A stretch of 64,000 nt of DNA from the NCBI GenBank assembly GCA_949358305.1, contig OX442315.1:9822427-9886426 (forward strand). Direction: 5' to 3'. Of the stretch, positions 21,495-31,453 are shown one piece after another (the first letter of the stretch is position 1; each line of letters begins with the position of its first letter). Made by a program: the position numbers and the translations under genes. The notes beneath the pieces were generated by a model. It searched no databases, was not told the origin of the DNA, and saw nothing but the letters and a program-made list of their open reading frames with translations. This DNA comes from Strigamia acuminata. Taxonomy: Eukaryota > Arthropoda > Chilopoda > Geophilomorpha > Linotaeniidae.

Positions 21495-22748
21495 AAATCC
21501 TATGTTGTTTGTGTTTGTTTCTACCCCTTAGCCTCGTTTTCAAACGGGCGTGACGTCATCATGACGTCATTTGTAAACTCTGCAATTAAGTAAAAGCCTT
21601 TAAAAATGAGCAAAATCAACTGAAGGCAATGATAAAAACTCGTATCGAAATGATGGTGTAAGAAATTCTAGAATCAAATTAAAATGTTACGCTACAAAAT
21701 TTTTGTCAACTTTTTATTTTATCTAACTGCAACAATAATAATCTAATTATTTGTTGAAGTACAAATGATAAAACCAATCCCATATTTAATAAATATAAAT
21801 TTTCAAGTTTTGAATTATGTTCGCCATCTGGTGATAAACCCATACATTTTACAAGCTAGAAACATAGAATCTTTAGTCATTAATTTCTAGGCTTGTGAAA
21901 TGAATAGAAATACAAATTTCCAAATCTAGTTTACATTAACTTTCCATACAATTACAATAACTTGCAACATCATTTTTCAGAATTGGAAATTTACAGAAAT
22001 TCACCTTTCCATAAAATATTTCCCATTTCTTTTCCATTATATTTCCAAACTGGAATTTATCCAATTTCAGCATTAACTTTCCAATGACTATTTTTTTTGG
22101 AAATCCAAAATTTTTTGCAGTGTTAATTGCTGAAAAGTTAATGTATCATAAATTTGAACTTTCGGCTTTGTAAAGTCACATTTACAAAGATTGTAAATTT
22201 TTGTTTTAATCAATAATTTTACAAAATTAAAAAGACATTTTACAATAAACACACACAACAACTTCACAGTTTTTAAATTTCAAATTTGTCAGATTTAACA
22301 ATAAATTTAATTTTATTTTAATTTTAAATTTGGTATTTTAAGCAAACTCGCATCAATGTTGAGGTTGTTACAAATTCTAAAACCAAATTAAAATGTTAAA
22401 TTATCGAATTTGTATCACCTTTTTGTTTCATTTAACTCCAACAATGATATTCTAATTAAGTTTAGAAGTAAAATTGATAGAAGCAACCCCATATTTAACA
22501 AATTTAAATTTTTTAGTTTTTTATTTTTGAAATATGTCGCCAAGTGGTGATAAACTCATACATTAACTTTCCAAGTCATTTACAAGCAACTTAAATTTAA
22601 TGTAAATTTCTAATTTACACATCAAATTTAAGAAGTGTGTAAATTCAATGTTAAATGTCTAATTTTTTTTCCATTTTACAACAACTTTACAAAAACACAT
22701 TAACTTTTGGAACATTTACAATTTGTAAAGCCATATTTTTTTCCAGTG

Positions 22749-23300
22749 ATTCATATACAGTGTTTAGGAGACAGAAAGAAAGCATTTAGAAAGAAAGAAA
22801 AAAGAAAGAAAGCGTTAATGTAATTAAAAAAATAAAAAAAAATTGATTTTACCTTTGTTATTGCATGTTGCATTACAAGTATTTGGTGTCGCTTTTCGTT
22901 ACTAAGTGACTCTTGTTATGTACGGTTATGTCATGGCGGAGTATGAGTTAACGAGGGACGAATAAATGTGTTTTTGTTCATTTAAACCAACCAAGCCTAC
23001 ATCTTTTTATCTCACAGTCTCAATCAACCGCTGGGTGAGAAGTGATTATTTGATGTTTGACAGCCTAGAAGTCACCTCTGATCACATGATTGATGGCTTA
23101 ATCAACTGTGATCAGGGGTGAGGCAGAAATAATAATGATTGTTGGGATAAATGTGATGCACAAAAAATTATTTGCGCATACATTTAGAAAGATGAATCAG
23201 CAAAAATTAATGAAAATTAAGGAAAAATAGGGAATAATAAAATCGGAAAATTCAAAATAAAGATGGGTTGTGTATGCCTGTGACAATATTAGTTTAATTT
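22749..23300. other. Gene-free stretch with GAAA simple repeat
   Basis: 22772-22812 is a GAAA-rich simple repeat. The remainder, upstream of the Cys-rich gene, is AT-rich without recognised elements. It should contain that gene's promoter and first exon, but no TATA box or donor site stands out. Confidence 0.4.
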
Positions 23301-23325
23301 TTTTCTTTCTGTTTTTACTAGCAGA

Positions 23326-23556
23326 ATGAAGCCATATCTGTTTATTTTCGTTTTCTTCATGATGTTGGGCTTGAATGAAGTGTTTGCCGCACGTTGTCAC
23401 TGGGATGGAACTCCACCGGACTGCAACGGTCATTGCAAAAAAGGTTTTCAGCAGTGCATTGCTTCAGCTGTTCATAATAAAACTACATGTCTGATGGGAA
23501 ATTTTGCTTACTGTTGTCAACCACCATGTACTTATAATGATCGTCAAGAGGGTTAA
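23326..23556 (+). CDS. Small secreted eight-cysteine protein
   Basis: 76 residues. Residues 1-21 form a typical signal peptide (hydrophobic core LFIFVFFMMLGL, A-x-A-like end VFAA). The mature part has Cys at 24, 33, 37, 44, 55, 63, 64 and 68, with a C-x-W-D-G-T-x-P-x-C-x-G-x-C core and a CC pair near the end, plus one N-K-T glycosylation sequon at 51. It is probably secreted and disulfide-stabilised. The first seven Cys positions are identical to those of the protein at 30603-30821, so they are paralogues. A pyrimidine tract ending ACTAGCAG directly precedes the ATG, which suggests a 5'UTR intron acceptor as in the paralogue. An AATAAA follows at 23687. Function is unknown; C-x-W-x-G-T-A-P-F-C cores occur in small secreted invertebrate proteins. 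Confidence 0.8.
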   Translation: MKPYLFIFVFFMMLGLNEVFAARCHWDGTPPDCNGHCKKGFQQCIASAVHNKTTCLMGNFAYCCQPPCTYNDRQEG

Positions 23557-23686
23557 GCCATGCACTAAGAATGTTTGTTTGATGAAATTATTTGTCAATT
23601 AAAAATGTTGAACTACTCAAAATTTATATATGTAAAAAACTGTATTGATTTCATTATTTGTATTTTGTAGCTCCAAATAATTGACA

Positions 23687-23692
23687 AATAAA
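23687..23692 (+). promoter_or_regulatory. Poly(A) signal of Cys-rich gene
   Basis: AATAAA about 130 bp after the stop codon, in an AT-rich 3' flank. Confidence 0.5.
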
Positions 23693-23699
23693 AATTAAA

Positions 23700-24120
23700 A
23701 GATTAATTTAGTGCTCTGTATCTGTGAAAACTAGATATTCAGATGTTCGAGGAGCAACAGCAAAGTCGTCTTTTGGAGGAGGCTTTCACTGAGAAATTAT
23801 AATGCGCACACAAATTTCAACTTGGTTAATCTGCTCAATGTTTCATTTTACCCTATTGACACAGAACTACGTCCTTAGAGAGGACAGTCCTTTTTGGCAG
23901 AAATGCAAAGCAGCGACAGCTACCAGGGCCATCTTTACCATTGGGCTAACTGGGCTGCAGCCCAGGGGCGCTCGGCAGAGAAGGGCGCCGGGCAGAGAAA
24001 GGTGCCAAGCGTCTCCTACAAATAATCTTTATGAGTGTTCAAATATAAACTGAACTTGTAGACCCGTTCCTACACATTGTTGATAGTTAATAAAACACAT
24101 GGGCGCCCCTTTTAAAGGTG
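23700..24120. other. Gene-free stretch
   Basis: No gene supported. A GC-rich passage at 23920-24000 (CTGGGCTGCAGCCCAGGGGC, then two GGCAGAGAAAGG units) stands out from the AT-rich surroundings and may be a short repeat fragment. Confidence 0.35.
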
Positions 24121-24400
24121 CATTTGTAGGTCCAAAAATGCATTTGTAGTTCCACAAAGGCATTTGTGGGTCCAAAAATACATTTGTAGGTCCACAAAGG
24201 CATTTGTGGGTCCAAAAATGCTTTTGTAGATCCAAAAATGCTTTTGTAGATCCAAAAATGCTTTTGTAGATCCAAAAATGCTTTTGTAGATCCAAAAATG
24301 CTTTTGTAGATCCAAAAATGCTTTTGTAGATCCAAAAATGCTTTTGTAGATCCAAAAATGCTTTTGTAGATCCAAAAATGCTTTTGTAGATCCAAAAATG
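24121..24400. repeat. 14 x 20-bp tandem repeat
   Basis: Exactly fourteen 20-bp units with no length change. Units 1-5 are variants of CATTTGTAGGTCCAAAAATG. Units 6-14 are nine identical copies of CTTTTGTAGATCCAAAAATG. Because 20 is not divisible by 3 and no stop occurs on the complement, all three minus-strand frames stay open, giving spurious proteins of repeating DLQKHFWIYKSIFGSTKAFL. Confidence 0.97.
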
Positions 24401-25069
24401 TATTTTATTGGTTCAAATTTATTTTTTACAAGAAGTGTACCCAATACTTCTTGTGGAGGAGGATGGGAGGGCACATGGTAAAAGGATGAACGGCCGAACG
24501 GCCGAACGGACCAAACGACCCAGTATAGCGAAAACACGGTACCGCGCAACTATGGTGCGCCGATACCAGGTCGTTCGTATTGGAAATAGGTTTGGGCAAA
24601 TGTGTTACTGTAATTAGGGCGCGCCTTTCTGGTTTAGCGCGTGTGCGCACATTGTTTGATTTGTCAATATCGAGTTGTGTTAGGTCTCCAATCCTCAGTT
24701 ATTTAAGTGCGTTTATACGTTGGAGTCAGCATAGTCTATTGTCATTATCACATAGGTGATTGGTGATTATTTGTTAAAGCAATTGTTTAAATTAACGGTT
24801 CATGTTGTTATTTAAGTAAATAACATTAACATCTTATTTAGTTACTACTCTGTTATCATTTAGGTTTACATAATTGATTTCATATTTGTAACTGTATCAT
24901 ATGATTTGTTCTCTGGATTCGTTCTGTACATGTTTTACTTGTCATATGACCGATTGGTCACAATCTGTACAGTTATCGCTGATTAAACATGGCCGCCCAG
25001 GTTGGGTATTTTCTAGGCAAAGCCAAAATTGTCTTTTTACTCACCAACATTCACATATATTTCCACAGC
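24401..25069. other. Gene-free stretch between repeats
   Basis: No gene supported. 24489-24512 holds short GCCGAACG repeats. AT-rich TTATTTAA words occupy 24700-24900. Nothing recognisable as an element end. Confidence 0.35.
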
Positions 25070-25392
25070 AATTCGGCCCACACTTACGCCGCGTTCGGCC
25101 AGCCATCTGCCGTGTTCGACCCACACTTATGCCGTGTTTGGCCACCCATCTGCCGTGTTCGGCCCACACTTATGCCGTGTTCGGCCACCCATCTGCCATG
25201 TTCGGCCCACACTTACGTCGCGTTCGGCCCACACTTACGTCGTCGAACACGGCAGATGGGTGGCCGAACACGGCAGATAGGTGGCCGAACGCAGCATATG
25301 TGTGGGCCGAACACAGCAGATGGGTGGCCGAACACAGCAGATAAGTGGCTGAACGCGGCATAAGTGTGGGCCGAACACAGCAGTGTGGAGGC
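25070..25392. repeat. Inverted tandem-repeat element (CGGCCCACACTTATG)
   Basis: The left arm (25070-25238) alternates units of about 21-22 bp, CGGCCCACACTTATGCCGTGTT and CGGCCACCCATCTGCCGTGTT-like. The right arm (25243-25392) carries the same units inverted (AACACGGCAGATGGGTGGCCG). The centre is near 25240. The arms could fold into one long imperfect hairpin. It is GC-rich compared with the neighbourhood and immediately precedes a solo LTR. Confidence 0.85.
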
Positions 25393-25472
25393 GTGGAACG
25401 TCGTACGCAGTGGAAAAATCGTAATTTGCGTGCTGAGCACGGCAATGGCGTCGCTACTACTCGTAGCGAACG

Positions 25473-26203
25473 TGTAGCAGAGGAAAGCAGCGCAAAACGT
25501 TAAATTAACCGTGTGGAAGCGATAATGGCGTCGTGTCTCCGACACGAACGAATATGCGACATTACGGGATTTGGCAAACACGAGCGCGCAAGGAAATGGC
25601 GCTTATATGCGCTTATGTGAATGTGAAATAGCACAGAAGGTGCTCTAAAGAATTAGACAATGCTTAAAAGCATAAAAGTTTAATGAAAAACAATAAAGAA
25701 TCTTACATTTTGATCCATTTCATATGTTGAAAAGCTGAAAGTGCACATACCGTACTGCCTTGAACAATGGCCCGGGCGTTTATTTATTTTCATTACCCGA
25801 CCCCACCCCGGTCGGGTCAGTTCGGGGCGGCGTTTGGTGCACTAAGCACCGCCGAGCCCCCGGCGTTTATCCGAGTCCCGACGCTTATTCACGCCGGGCC
25901 ATTGTTCAAGGCAGTACGGTATTCATGTGTGCGTCCATCTTGGATTTTGCAAAGATACAGACTAGGCACTCTGGTGCTAATAATTAGCATTAAATATATT
26001 AAATACATAGTGAACTAAATTTAGACATTAGACATTGCATGGTGTTACATGCTAAATCACAATAAACAAGTATAAACACCGAAAATACTAAAAGCAATTG
26101 AATACAAAAGAAATATTGAAATATACATCGAGAAAATAAATAAATATTTACGGAATGTGATTCTATATCACATCGACATCACGTTTGGTCCTATAGACCA
26201 ACA
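25473..26203. mobile_element. Solo LTR (copia II-related) with nested MITE
   Basis: Starts TGTAGCAGAGGAAAG and ends TATAGACCAACA. It shares GTGGAAGCG, GGCGTCGTGTCTC.GACACGAAC, CATCTTGGA and the TCACATCGA..TC ending with the copia II LTRs. Without the nested MITE it is about 560 bp, matching their 569 bp. The flanks GAACG and GATCG fit a 5-bp TSD with one change. Confidence 0.85.
25750..25919. mobile_element. 170-bp MITE with perfect 26-bp TIRs
   Basis: 25750-25775 and 25894-25919 are exact inverted repeats beginning CCGTACTGCCTTGAACAATG. TA flanks both sides (25748-25749, 25920-25921), consistent with a TA target site as in Tc1/mariner relatives. The GC-rich interior also has inverted pieces (ACCCCGGTCGGG; CGGCG...CGCCG). 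No coding capacity. Perfect TIRs point to recent movement. Confidence 0.88.
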
Positions 26204-26737
26204 GATCGGGCACTGCAAGAAAAATTTAATTTAATTTGATTAAAGGTCTTGTAAATTAATTGTAAATTTAATATTTATAAGTTGTAAATTAAATTTACAA
26301 ATTTTGTTAAAGATGAAATTTATCTTTAAATTTAATTTTGTAAAAGGACACTTTACAAAGTGTTGTAAACATAAACTTTACAAAATTAAATTCTTTTTAA
26401 ATTAAACATTTAAATGATTGTGAAAATAATTGTAAAAATGATTATAAAAATCAACTTTACATTAAATTTAAGGAACTTAAATATGATTTTTTTTTAATTT
26501 ACAAAAAATTTACATTTGTAAATATTGAAATAAAATTAAGACGGACAACAAATTTTTAAAAATTAAATCAATTCACTTTTTATTGAATAAAATGTATAAA
26601 CAATTAAATTAATATAACAGAAAATAAATTAGAACCTAGCAACAGTGATGGACGGCTCAGTCAGCTTCTTTTCGCACCTGAAATTATTGTTTATTGTTTT
26701 TAAAAAATTTAGTTCTTGTTGTTTAATGCTAAGATAT
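26204..26737. other. Gene-free AT-rich stretch with CACTGCAAG end
   Basis: Begins with CACTGCAAGAAAAATTTAAT at 26213, like the MITE A/B ends, followed by TAAATTTACAA-rich DNA. No matching right end was found before the tandem duplication starts at 26738. Confidence 0.4.
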
Positions 26738-27316
26738 CTAACAATCTACACAAATGATATTTGCAATGACAAGGCAAATATCATGCTAAACTAGACCAAA
26801 AACACACAACTAACAATCAGTAATTGTATCCAAAATTGTAAAGACCAAGAAAGCAAAATGGTGGTTAAATTAATTTGTTTACTCACAATTTCATGGCCAA
26901 TACACATTAGGCACAAACACACACACACAAGTCCTCCCAAAAGTTCAGTGTTCATTTTAGGCTGGAACTATGCTGGTTTTTCAGTGGTCTCTCTGTAGTA
27001 GTTTTTCAGAAGAAGTTCTAGTTTAGGCACACTTCTTCTGAGTCCAAAATTGAGGCAAGTGGTCCTGAGTGGCACAACTTCTGCTGCTAGGCTACAACAA
27101 CTGGAGCAAAACTGGAGCTGTGGTCTGGTTGAAGTTCTGAAGGCAACTGTGTTTTCACTGTCTTTTTCACAGGTGTGGGAATGTGAGTTCCGGGCAGTGT
27201 CATCAACAGTGCCAATTCATATGCGCAACTGAGAGCAAGTGATGTACTTGGCTCCTCCCTCTCTGTAATCTCCTAATTGCTCAGTTTCCCAGAATCAATG
27301 ATTTACCCATCAGTCA

Positions 27317-27512
27317 TGTTATGCTGGAGCATTCCACGAAATGAAAAAGAGTAGTTTTGAACAGGAAACAAAAACACGACTTTACTCGTTAACAGATACA
27401 GAACAAGTGCGCGAAGCAAATACAGAGTAGTCATGGTAACTTAACTGTAACAATGTAAAACCTTAGCAACTAGTAATTACACATTTCTTAACCATAACAA
27501 TTGATCTCAACA
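27317..27512. mobile_element. 196-bp solo LTR, only in copy A
   Basis: TGTTATGCTGG...TTGATCTCAACA flanked by AGTCA on both sides (27312-27316, 27513-27517). Copy B has a single AGTCA at the corresponding place (near 42420), an exact empty site. The parent element is not in the window. Confidence 0.92.
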
Positions 27513-27742
27513 AGTCACAACAGGTGCTTGAATGTTCAAAATAGAGTCACACCATTTAATTGCACTCTTGATGTGCATTGTAGTGATGCATGGGATTGCC
27601 ATATTTTGCTTGTGACACTGTGCACCGATATTGGAACTCTTATTTAACATCTAAATTCAGCATTTCACACTTGTTGGTGTGCTTAATTTGAATGATTTCC
27701 ACCAAACGCTGCAAAAACAATCATTATTACCATTTGCTGGTG

Positions 27743-28165
27743 CACTGGAAAAAAATATGGCTTTACAAATTGTAAATGTTCCAAAAGTTAATGTGGAAAT
27801 GTGAGCTTTACAGTTTTTGTAAAGTTGTTGTAAAATCGAAGACAAATTAGACATTTAACATTGAATTTACACACTTTGTAAATTTCATGTGTAAATTCGA
27901 CATTTACAATAAATTTAAGTTGCTTGTAAATGACTTGTAAAGTTAATGTACGAGTTTATCACCAGCTGGCAATATATTTCAAAAATAAAAAACTAAGAAA
28001 TTTACATTTGTTAAATATGGGGTTGGTTCTATCAATTTTATTTCAAAAATTAAGTAGAATATCATTGTTGGTGTTAAATGAAACAAAAATGTGATACAAA
28101 TTCGGTAGTTTAATATTTTAATTTGGTTGCAGAAGTTGTAAGAATCACAACATTGAGACGAGCTT
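27743..28165. mobile_element. MITE A copy (truncated) in duplication A
   Basis: Begins CACTGGAAAAAAATATGGC and matches the complement of 22748-22311. It loses similarity near 28165 at a T/G-rich tract. The equivalent in copy B starts at 42649. Confidence 0.75.
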
Positions 28166-28545
28166 TTTTTTTGGGGGTCCTAATGTTTAGTGGGAGTGAT
28201 TCTGCATCAGTGCTGGACTGGCCCGGCGGGCTACCGCGACTTTCCCCGTGGCCCGCTGTGGCCTGTCTTGACTTCATCAATACTGGCCCAGACACCCAGA
28301 TTTCCCGGCAATAAAATTGTTCCCCGTCCAGCCCTGTTCTTCGTACATAATGTTCTAATTGATCAAATTAATTTTAAAATGCAATCATCATTTTTTTTTC
28401 AATTAAAAAAAATCTTTTCAAGCAATGATTACTTGCTCCTACAGCGAAATCCCCGTTCAAATGTGACATCATTTAATAAAGTTATAAATGAGTGTTCTCT
28501 TCAAAAACTGTCATTTATTAATGCTGTAGTTAGTCATATCCTGTT

Positions 28546-29294
28546 TGTGGTGACCCAGTTGGATAAGTGTCCTCCCTGAAGCGGATGCTTTCCCTCTGAG
28601 TCACTATGATAAAGAAGTCGTTCCCCTTCTGGTGGCTCTACCTTCCCCTGAGGGGAAAGAGGTGGCTGGTGGTCAGCCCCCATTGGCTAATCGCCGGCCC
28701 CTCACTCTACTGCATAAAAGGCGGAGTTTCTCGCCTAAAGACAGAATTTACATAAACGACACCAAGAACACAGCAACTACCTCACCGTCAGGCCAATTTC
28801 AAATATAAGTTAGGATGATCGAGGATCGCTGAGTAAAGTGCAACTGTAACTCTCACGAATCTACTTGAGAGCTTTTCCGGCGAAAGCAAGCGAATAGCCC
28901 TTGTTGAATCAACCTGAATAATCGTCCCCACGATTATTCCACAAAATTAGTGTCCGAGAGCTTTGTAAGGAACCCCCTGTTCCTAGTCGAGGCCTCTGCG
29001 ATGCTCAAACATAACCCCTAGACAACAGGCACGGATAGAAGAGTCGAAAGAGCATTCCACCGCGTCCGTGACGACGAATCCGTGACGAATTAATGACAAT
29101 TCGAGACGACACCATTGTTCCTGAAACCACGCGAAACTGAGGACGCCATCTTGAGAAATCCTTTGTTTGACTCTGACCAAGTTTACTCTAGAATATTACT
29201 GAGTGTATTTTAAGGCGTAAAAGCCTATTGAATAAATCATTGTTCATTTCTTATACATTTGGAATTTATTTGGGTATTAATCTAATACATCACA
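28546..29294. mobile_element. Solo LTR TGTGGTGACCC...CATCACA (copy A)
   Basis: 749 bp. LTR-like layout: TG/CA ends, a TATA-type box (CATAAAAG at about 28713) in the first third, and AATAAA near 29230. The start TGTGGTGACCC also occurs at 63716. The copy at 43455-44203 has the same length. No clear TSD was read on either side. Confidence 0.6.
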
Positions 29295-30602
29295 GGTAAA
29301 GTAGAACACATTAGCCAACTGAGTAGTATCATTACCTATACGAAGTAAGACGCGACATGTTTTTGTCCTGTATTGACCTTATGATTCACCACACAAAAAC
29401 GTTGGTATTTGTACCATGTACCACAAAATGTGAAGGTGACGGTCTGCGCTTCATTGTTTGACACAAGGCAAACAATATCACTGCTGGGAAAAGGTTTAAA
29501 GCAAGTGAACACATTAACAGATAAATAAAAGACACAAAATAGTTATCAAAACACTAGCTGCATTCAAAAACTAAAATATTTTGTGTTTTACTTCAATTTT
29601 AAAATAAAAATGACATCATTTCCTGTTTAAACCGATGTTAAATCTTAAAATACTCTTAAACTAAAATTCTTATTTTTATTTTTTAATGCAGCTGCTACAA
29701 TTTACAGTTCTATAAAATCATCTGATTGCATTGTTTATCAATTAACATAAATCAATTTGTTTTTACGAATCTACTAAATTACAGATAGATCCGCCATTTA
29801 ATCAAGGATGTAGTCTTACTGTACAATATAATAACAATACAACAATAAAAACTAACAATGAAACAATAAAAAATAACACTACAATAATAAAAACTAACAA
29901 TGCAACAATAAAAATTAACACTACAACGTTAAAAAATTCTATCAATAATGAAAAAAAAAGATCTTTTTTGCTAAATAAAAAATTGACCATAGTTCTAATC
30001 AAAACGTAATTAATACCACTGGAAAGAGGGTAAAATTCTGCACAGAAACCATATTACAAACGCACAAATCGGTTGATTTTTAACCGAGAACCGAAAATGT
30101 ACTAATTAATTCTAGACATTTTAATACAAAGTGACGGAATTTTGCCGTGCGGCTGTGCCAAAAAAGGCTAAGCTATTTGTGCAGAATATGTTTATGCAGA
30201 ATAAGTTTGTGCACAAAGCTGTTGTGCAGAAAGTTCACTATTTTTCTGCACAATTATTTAGGCAGGCAGAAATCTTGCACGATTGTGCAGAGGTTTTTGT
30301 CATGGAAAGGTAAAAAACTACGTTTGATTAATATTAAAGTTGGCGGGCTGTGGTTGCTTTGCCAGTGTGTTGATGCAAAGGAAATGAGATTCTTATTAAC
30401 AGACATGGCTGCTCGCAATAAATGTAATTCGCGTTCTTTTTCGTAAAAACTAACAAGTTATCGGTACAGTACAATTTACAAATGGAAAAAAAAGTGATTA
30501 TTATTATTTGGCTAACTGTATGAGTCTTTTGGAATCAAAATTGAACGGGATTGGCAAATCATCAGTAATTTTTTATTCAACAAATAATTACATAGACTTT
30601 AA
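29295..30602. other. Gene-free stretch with dispersed repeats (copy A)
   Basis: 29695-29940 is related to 7945-8165, including a run of ACAATAAAAACTAACA units. 30175-30290 contains several TGTGCAGAA words. A 99-codon plus frame at 30147 is conserved in copy B only because the DNA is duplicated, and it looks non-coding. The poly(A) signal of the Cys-rich gene (TTTATT, 30572-30577) lies at the right end. Confidence 0.45.
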
Positions 30603-30821
30603 TTACATATAACACAAGTCATGATTCCTACAGCAGAATTCCTTTAGTCCAGTAGCGCAGTGGGCGCCGTCACCGTCTGCATGACGCATGCAAGCTATCC
30701 AATGTCCTGTGCACTCTCCTTCGCAAAAAGGTGCAGTTCCATCCCAAAAACAATCTGAGGACTGCCCCTCCTTCATGACAACAACCATAACAAAGACAAA
30801 AAAATATATAAACTGCTTCAT
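30603..30821 (-). CDS. Small secreted eight-cysteine protein (copy A)
   Basis: 72 residues from the ATG at 30821 (an upstream in-frame ATG at 30845 lies inside the predicted intron). Signal peptide about 1-20 (FIYFFVFVMVVVM). Cys at 24, 33, 37, 44, 55, 63, 64 and 70, with the core C-F-W-D-G-T-A-P-F-C-E-G-E-C. The first seven positions equal those of the protein at 23326. One base before the ATG is a strong acceptor (TTTTTTGTCAGCAG), and a consensus donor GTAAGT lies at 30932 on this strand. Poly(A) signal at 30572-30577. The predicted protein is identical to the copy at 45349. The gene is divergent to the retropepsin-like ORF, about 400 bp between promoter regions. Secreted, function unknown. 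Confidence 0.82.
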   Translation of the reverse strand: MKQFIYFFVFVMVVVMKEGQSSDCFWDGTAPFCEGECTGHWIACMRHADGDGAHCATGLKEFCCRNHDLCYM

Positions 30822-30822
30822 C

Positions 30823-30932
30823 CTGCTGACAAAAAACATAAACATTTAAAATTGTATTAACCGAAATCAATTCAAGAATGCCGATATTTGATCAAAATAT
30901 AAGTGTCTACAGTATGTACTCATTATACTTAC
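30823..30932 (-). other. Predicted 5'UTR intron of Cys-rich gene (copy A)
   Basis: Donor GTAAGTATAATG at 30932 and acceptor TTTTTTGTCAGCAG ending at 30823 on the minus strand define a 110-bp intron ending one base before the start codon. Confidence 0.6.
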
Positions 30933-31218
30933 GTTTGAGGAATTCTGACTGTTTAAACCAGCAACTTTGTAGTGAATGTATGACTATAAAATGTTTGCTT
31001 TGTATTATAAAGGCAATAAGGATCCAGGATTTAATTAATATTTAAGTTCAAGTTATTTTAGTGTCTTGAAATTAAGTAATCAAGTTTCATAGTTATACTC
31101 TTTCCACACTGAAGAGGATCCCTGGAAGCTTGGCTCCTATTGGCCGAACCATTTCATTTGTGTACTGATACAGAAAAAAAAACCAAAACACCAGAAATGC
31201 ATTATACAGACATACAGA

Positions 31219-31226
31219 TATAAATA
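31219..31226 (+). promoter_or_regulatory. TATA box before retropepsin-like ORF (copy A)
   Basis: TATAAATA about 165 bp upstream of a predicted intron donor. AGTTAGTT/GACAGTTAGTT repeats lie in the presumed first exon. The same box is at 45965 in copy B. Confidence 0.5.
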
Positions 31227-31382
31227 GAAGTACAGAGATTGCAATCGATTTCCTATTGAAGCGATGTTGACAGTTACTAGTAGTTAGTTAGATAGTTAGT
31301 TGACAGTTAGTTAGTTAGTTAGTTAGTTGACAGTTAGTTACTCATGAACATTGCTTCAATCCCGCACCAAACTGCTTACCAG

Positions 31383-31447
31383 GTAGGTTTACCAACAATT
31401 ACACACTTTACAAGTCACAAATAACTAAAAAAAAATTTCTCATTTAG
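31383..31447 (+). other. Predicted 65-bp 5'UTR intron (copy A)
   Basis: Donor CAG|GTAGGT and acceptor TTCTCATTTAG six bases before the ATG at 31454. Kept in copy B (46102-46166). Confidence 0.55.
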
Positions 31448-31453
31448 CTTAAA

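Larger units (their letters stand above)
8779..22122. mobile_element. MITE-like element B (CACTGC ends) inside A
   Basis: The left end CACTGCAAAAAAAATTGGAT (8779) pairs with an inverted right end AAATTTTTTGCAGTG (22122). The 3-bp flank TTA is present on both sides (8776-8778, 22123-22125). Its own sequence is about 8779-9267 and 21500-22122, rich in TTTCCAAAT words and the CCTGAATTC minisatellite. The remainder is nested elements. The same family recurs at 31935-33114 and 46654-50790. Confidence 0.65.
8744..22748. mobile_element. MITE-like element A (CACTGG ends), split by nested insertions
   Basis: The left end at 8744 reads CACTGGAAAAAAAATATGGC. The right end, 22748 on the complement, reads CACTGGAAAAAAATATGGC. 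The left portion is only 8744-8778 and the right portion about 22126-22748; everything between is later insertion. Related copies lie at 27743 and 42649. It is non-coding, AT-rich and built from GTAAATTT-like words. The flanks (CGT / ATT) show no clear TSD. CACTR ends suggest the CMC/CACTA-like DNA transposons, which is inference. Confidence 0.6.

Noticed and set aside
24121-24400. CRISPR-like array
   Set aside because: Units are contiguous without spacers, and the region is eukaryotic in character.
24029-24549. Overlapping minus-strand ORFs with DLQKHFWIYKSIFGSTKAFL repeats
   Set aside because: They arise from a stop-free 20-bp tandem repeat read in three frames.
24901-25581. Several ORFs across the CGGCC repeat
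   Set aside because: Products of inverted tandem repeats; both strands are equally open.
28190-28579. 129-codon ORF in copy A
   Set aside because: The copy B equivalent is broken by a one-base change in an A tract (79 codons), with no domain; MITE/repeat DNA.
30147-30446. 99-codon ORF preserved in both duplicates (30147 and 44896)
   Set aside because: Conservation is explained by the recent duplication. Composition follows TGTGCAGAA repeats, copy B has a small indel there, and there is no start context or domain.
30822-30845. Longer start (ATG 30845) for the Cys-rich protein
   Set aside because: It lies within the predicted 5'UTR intron; the ATG at 30821 gives a clean signal peptide aligned with the paralogue at 23326.
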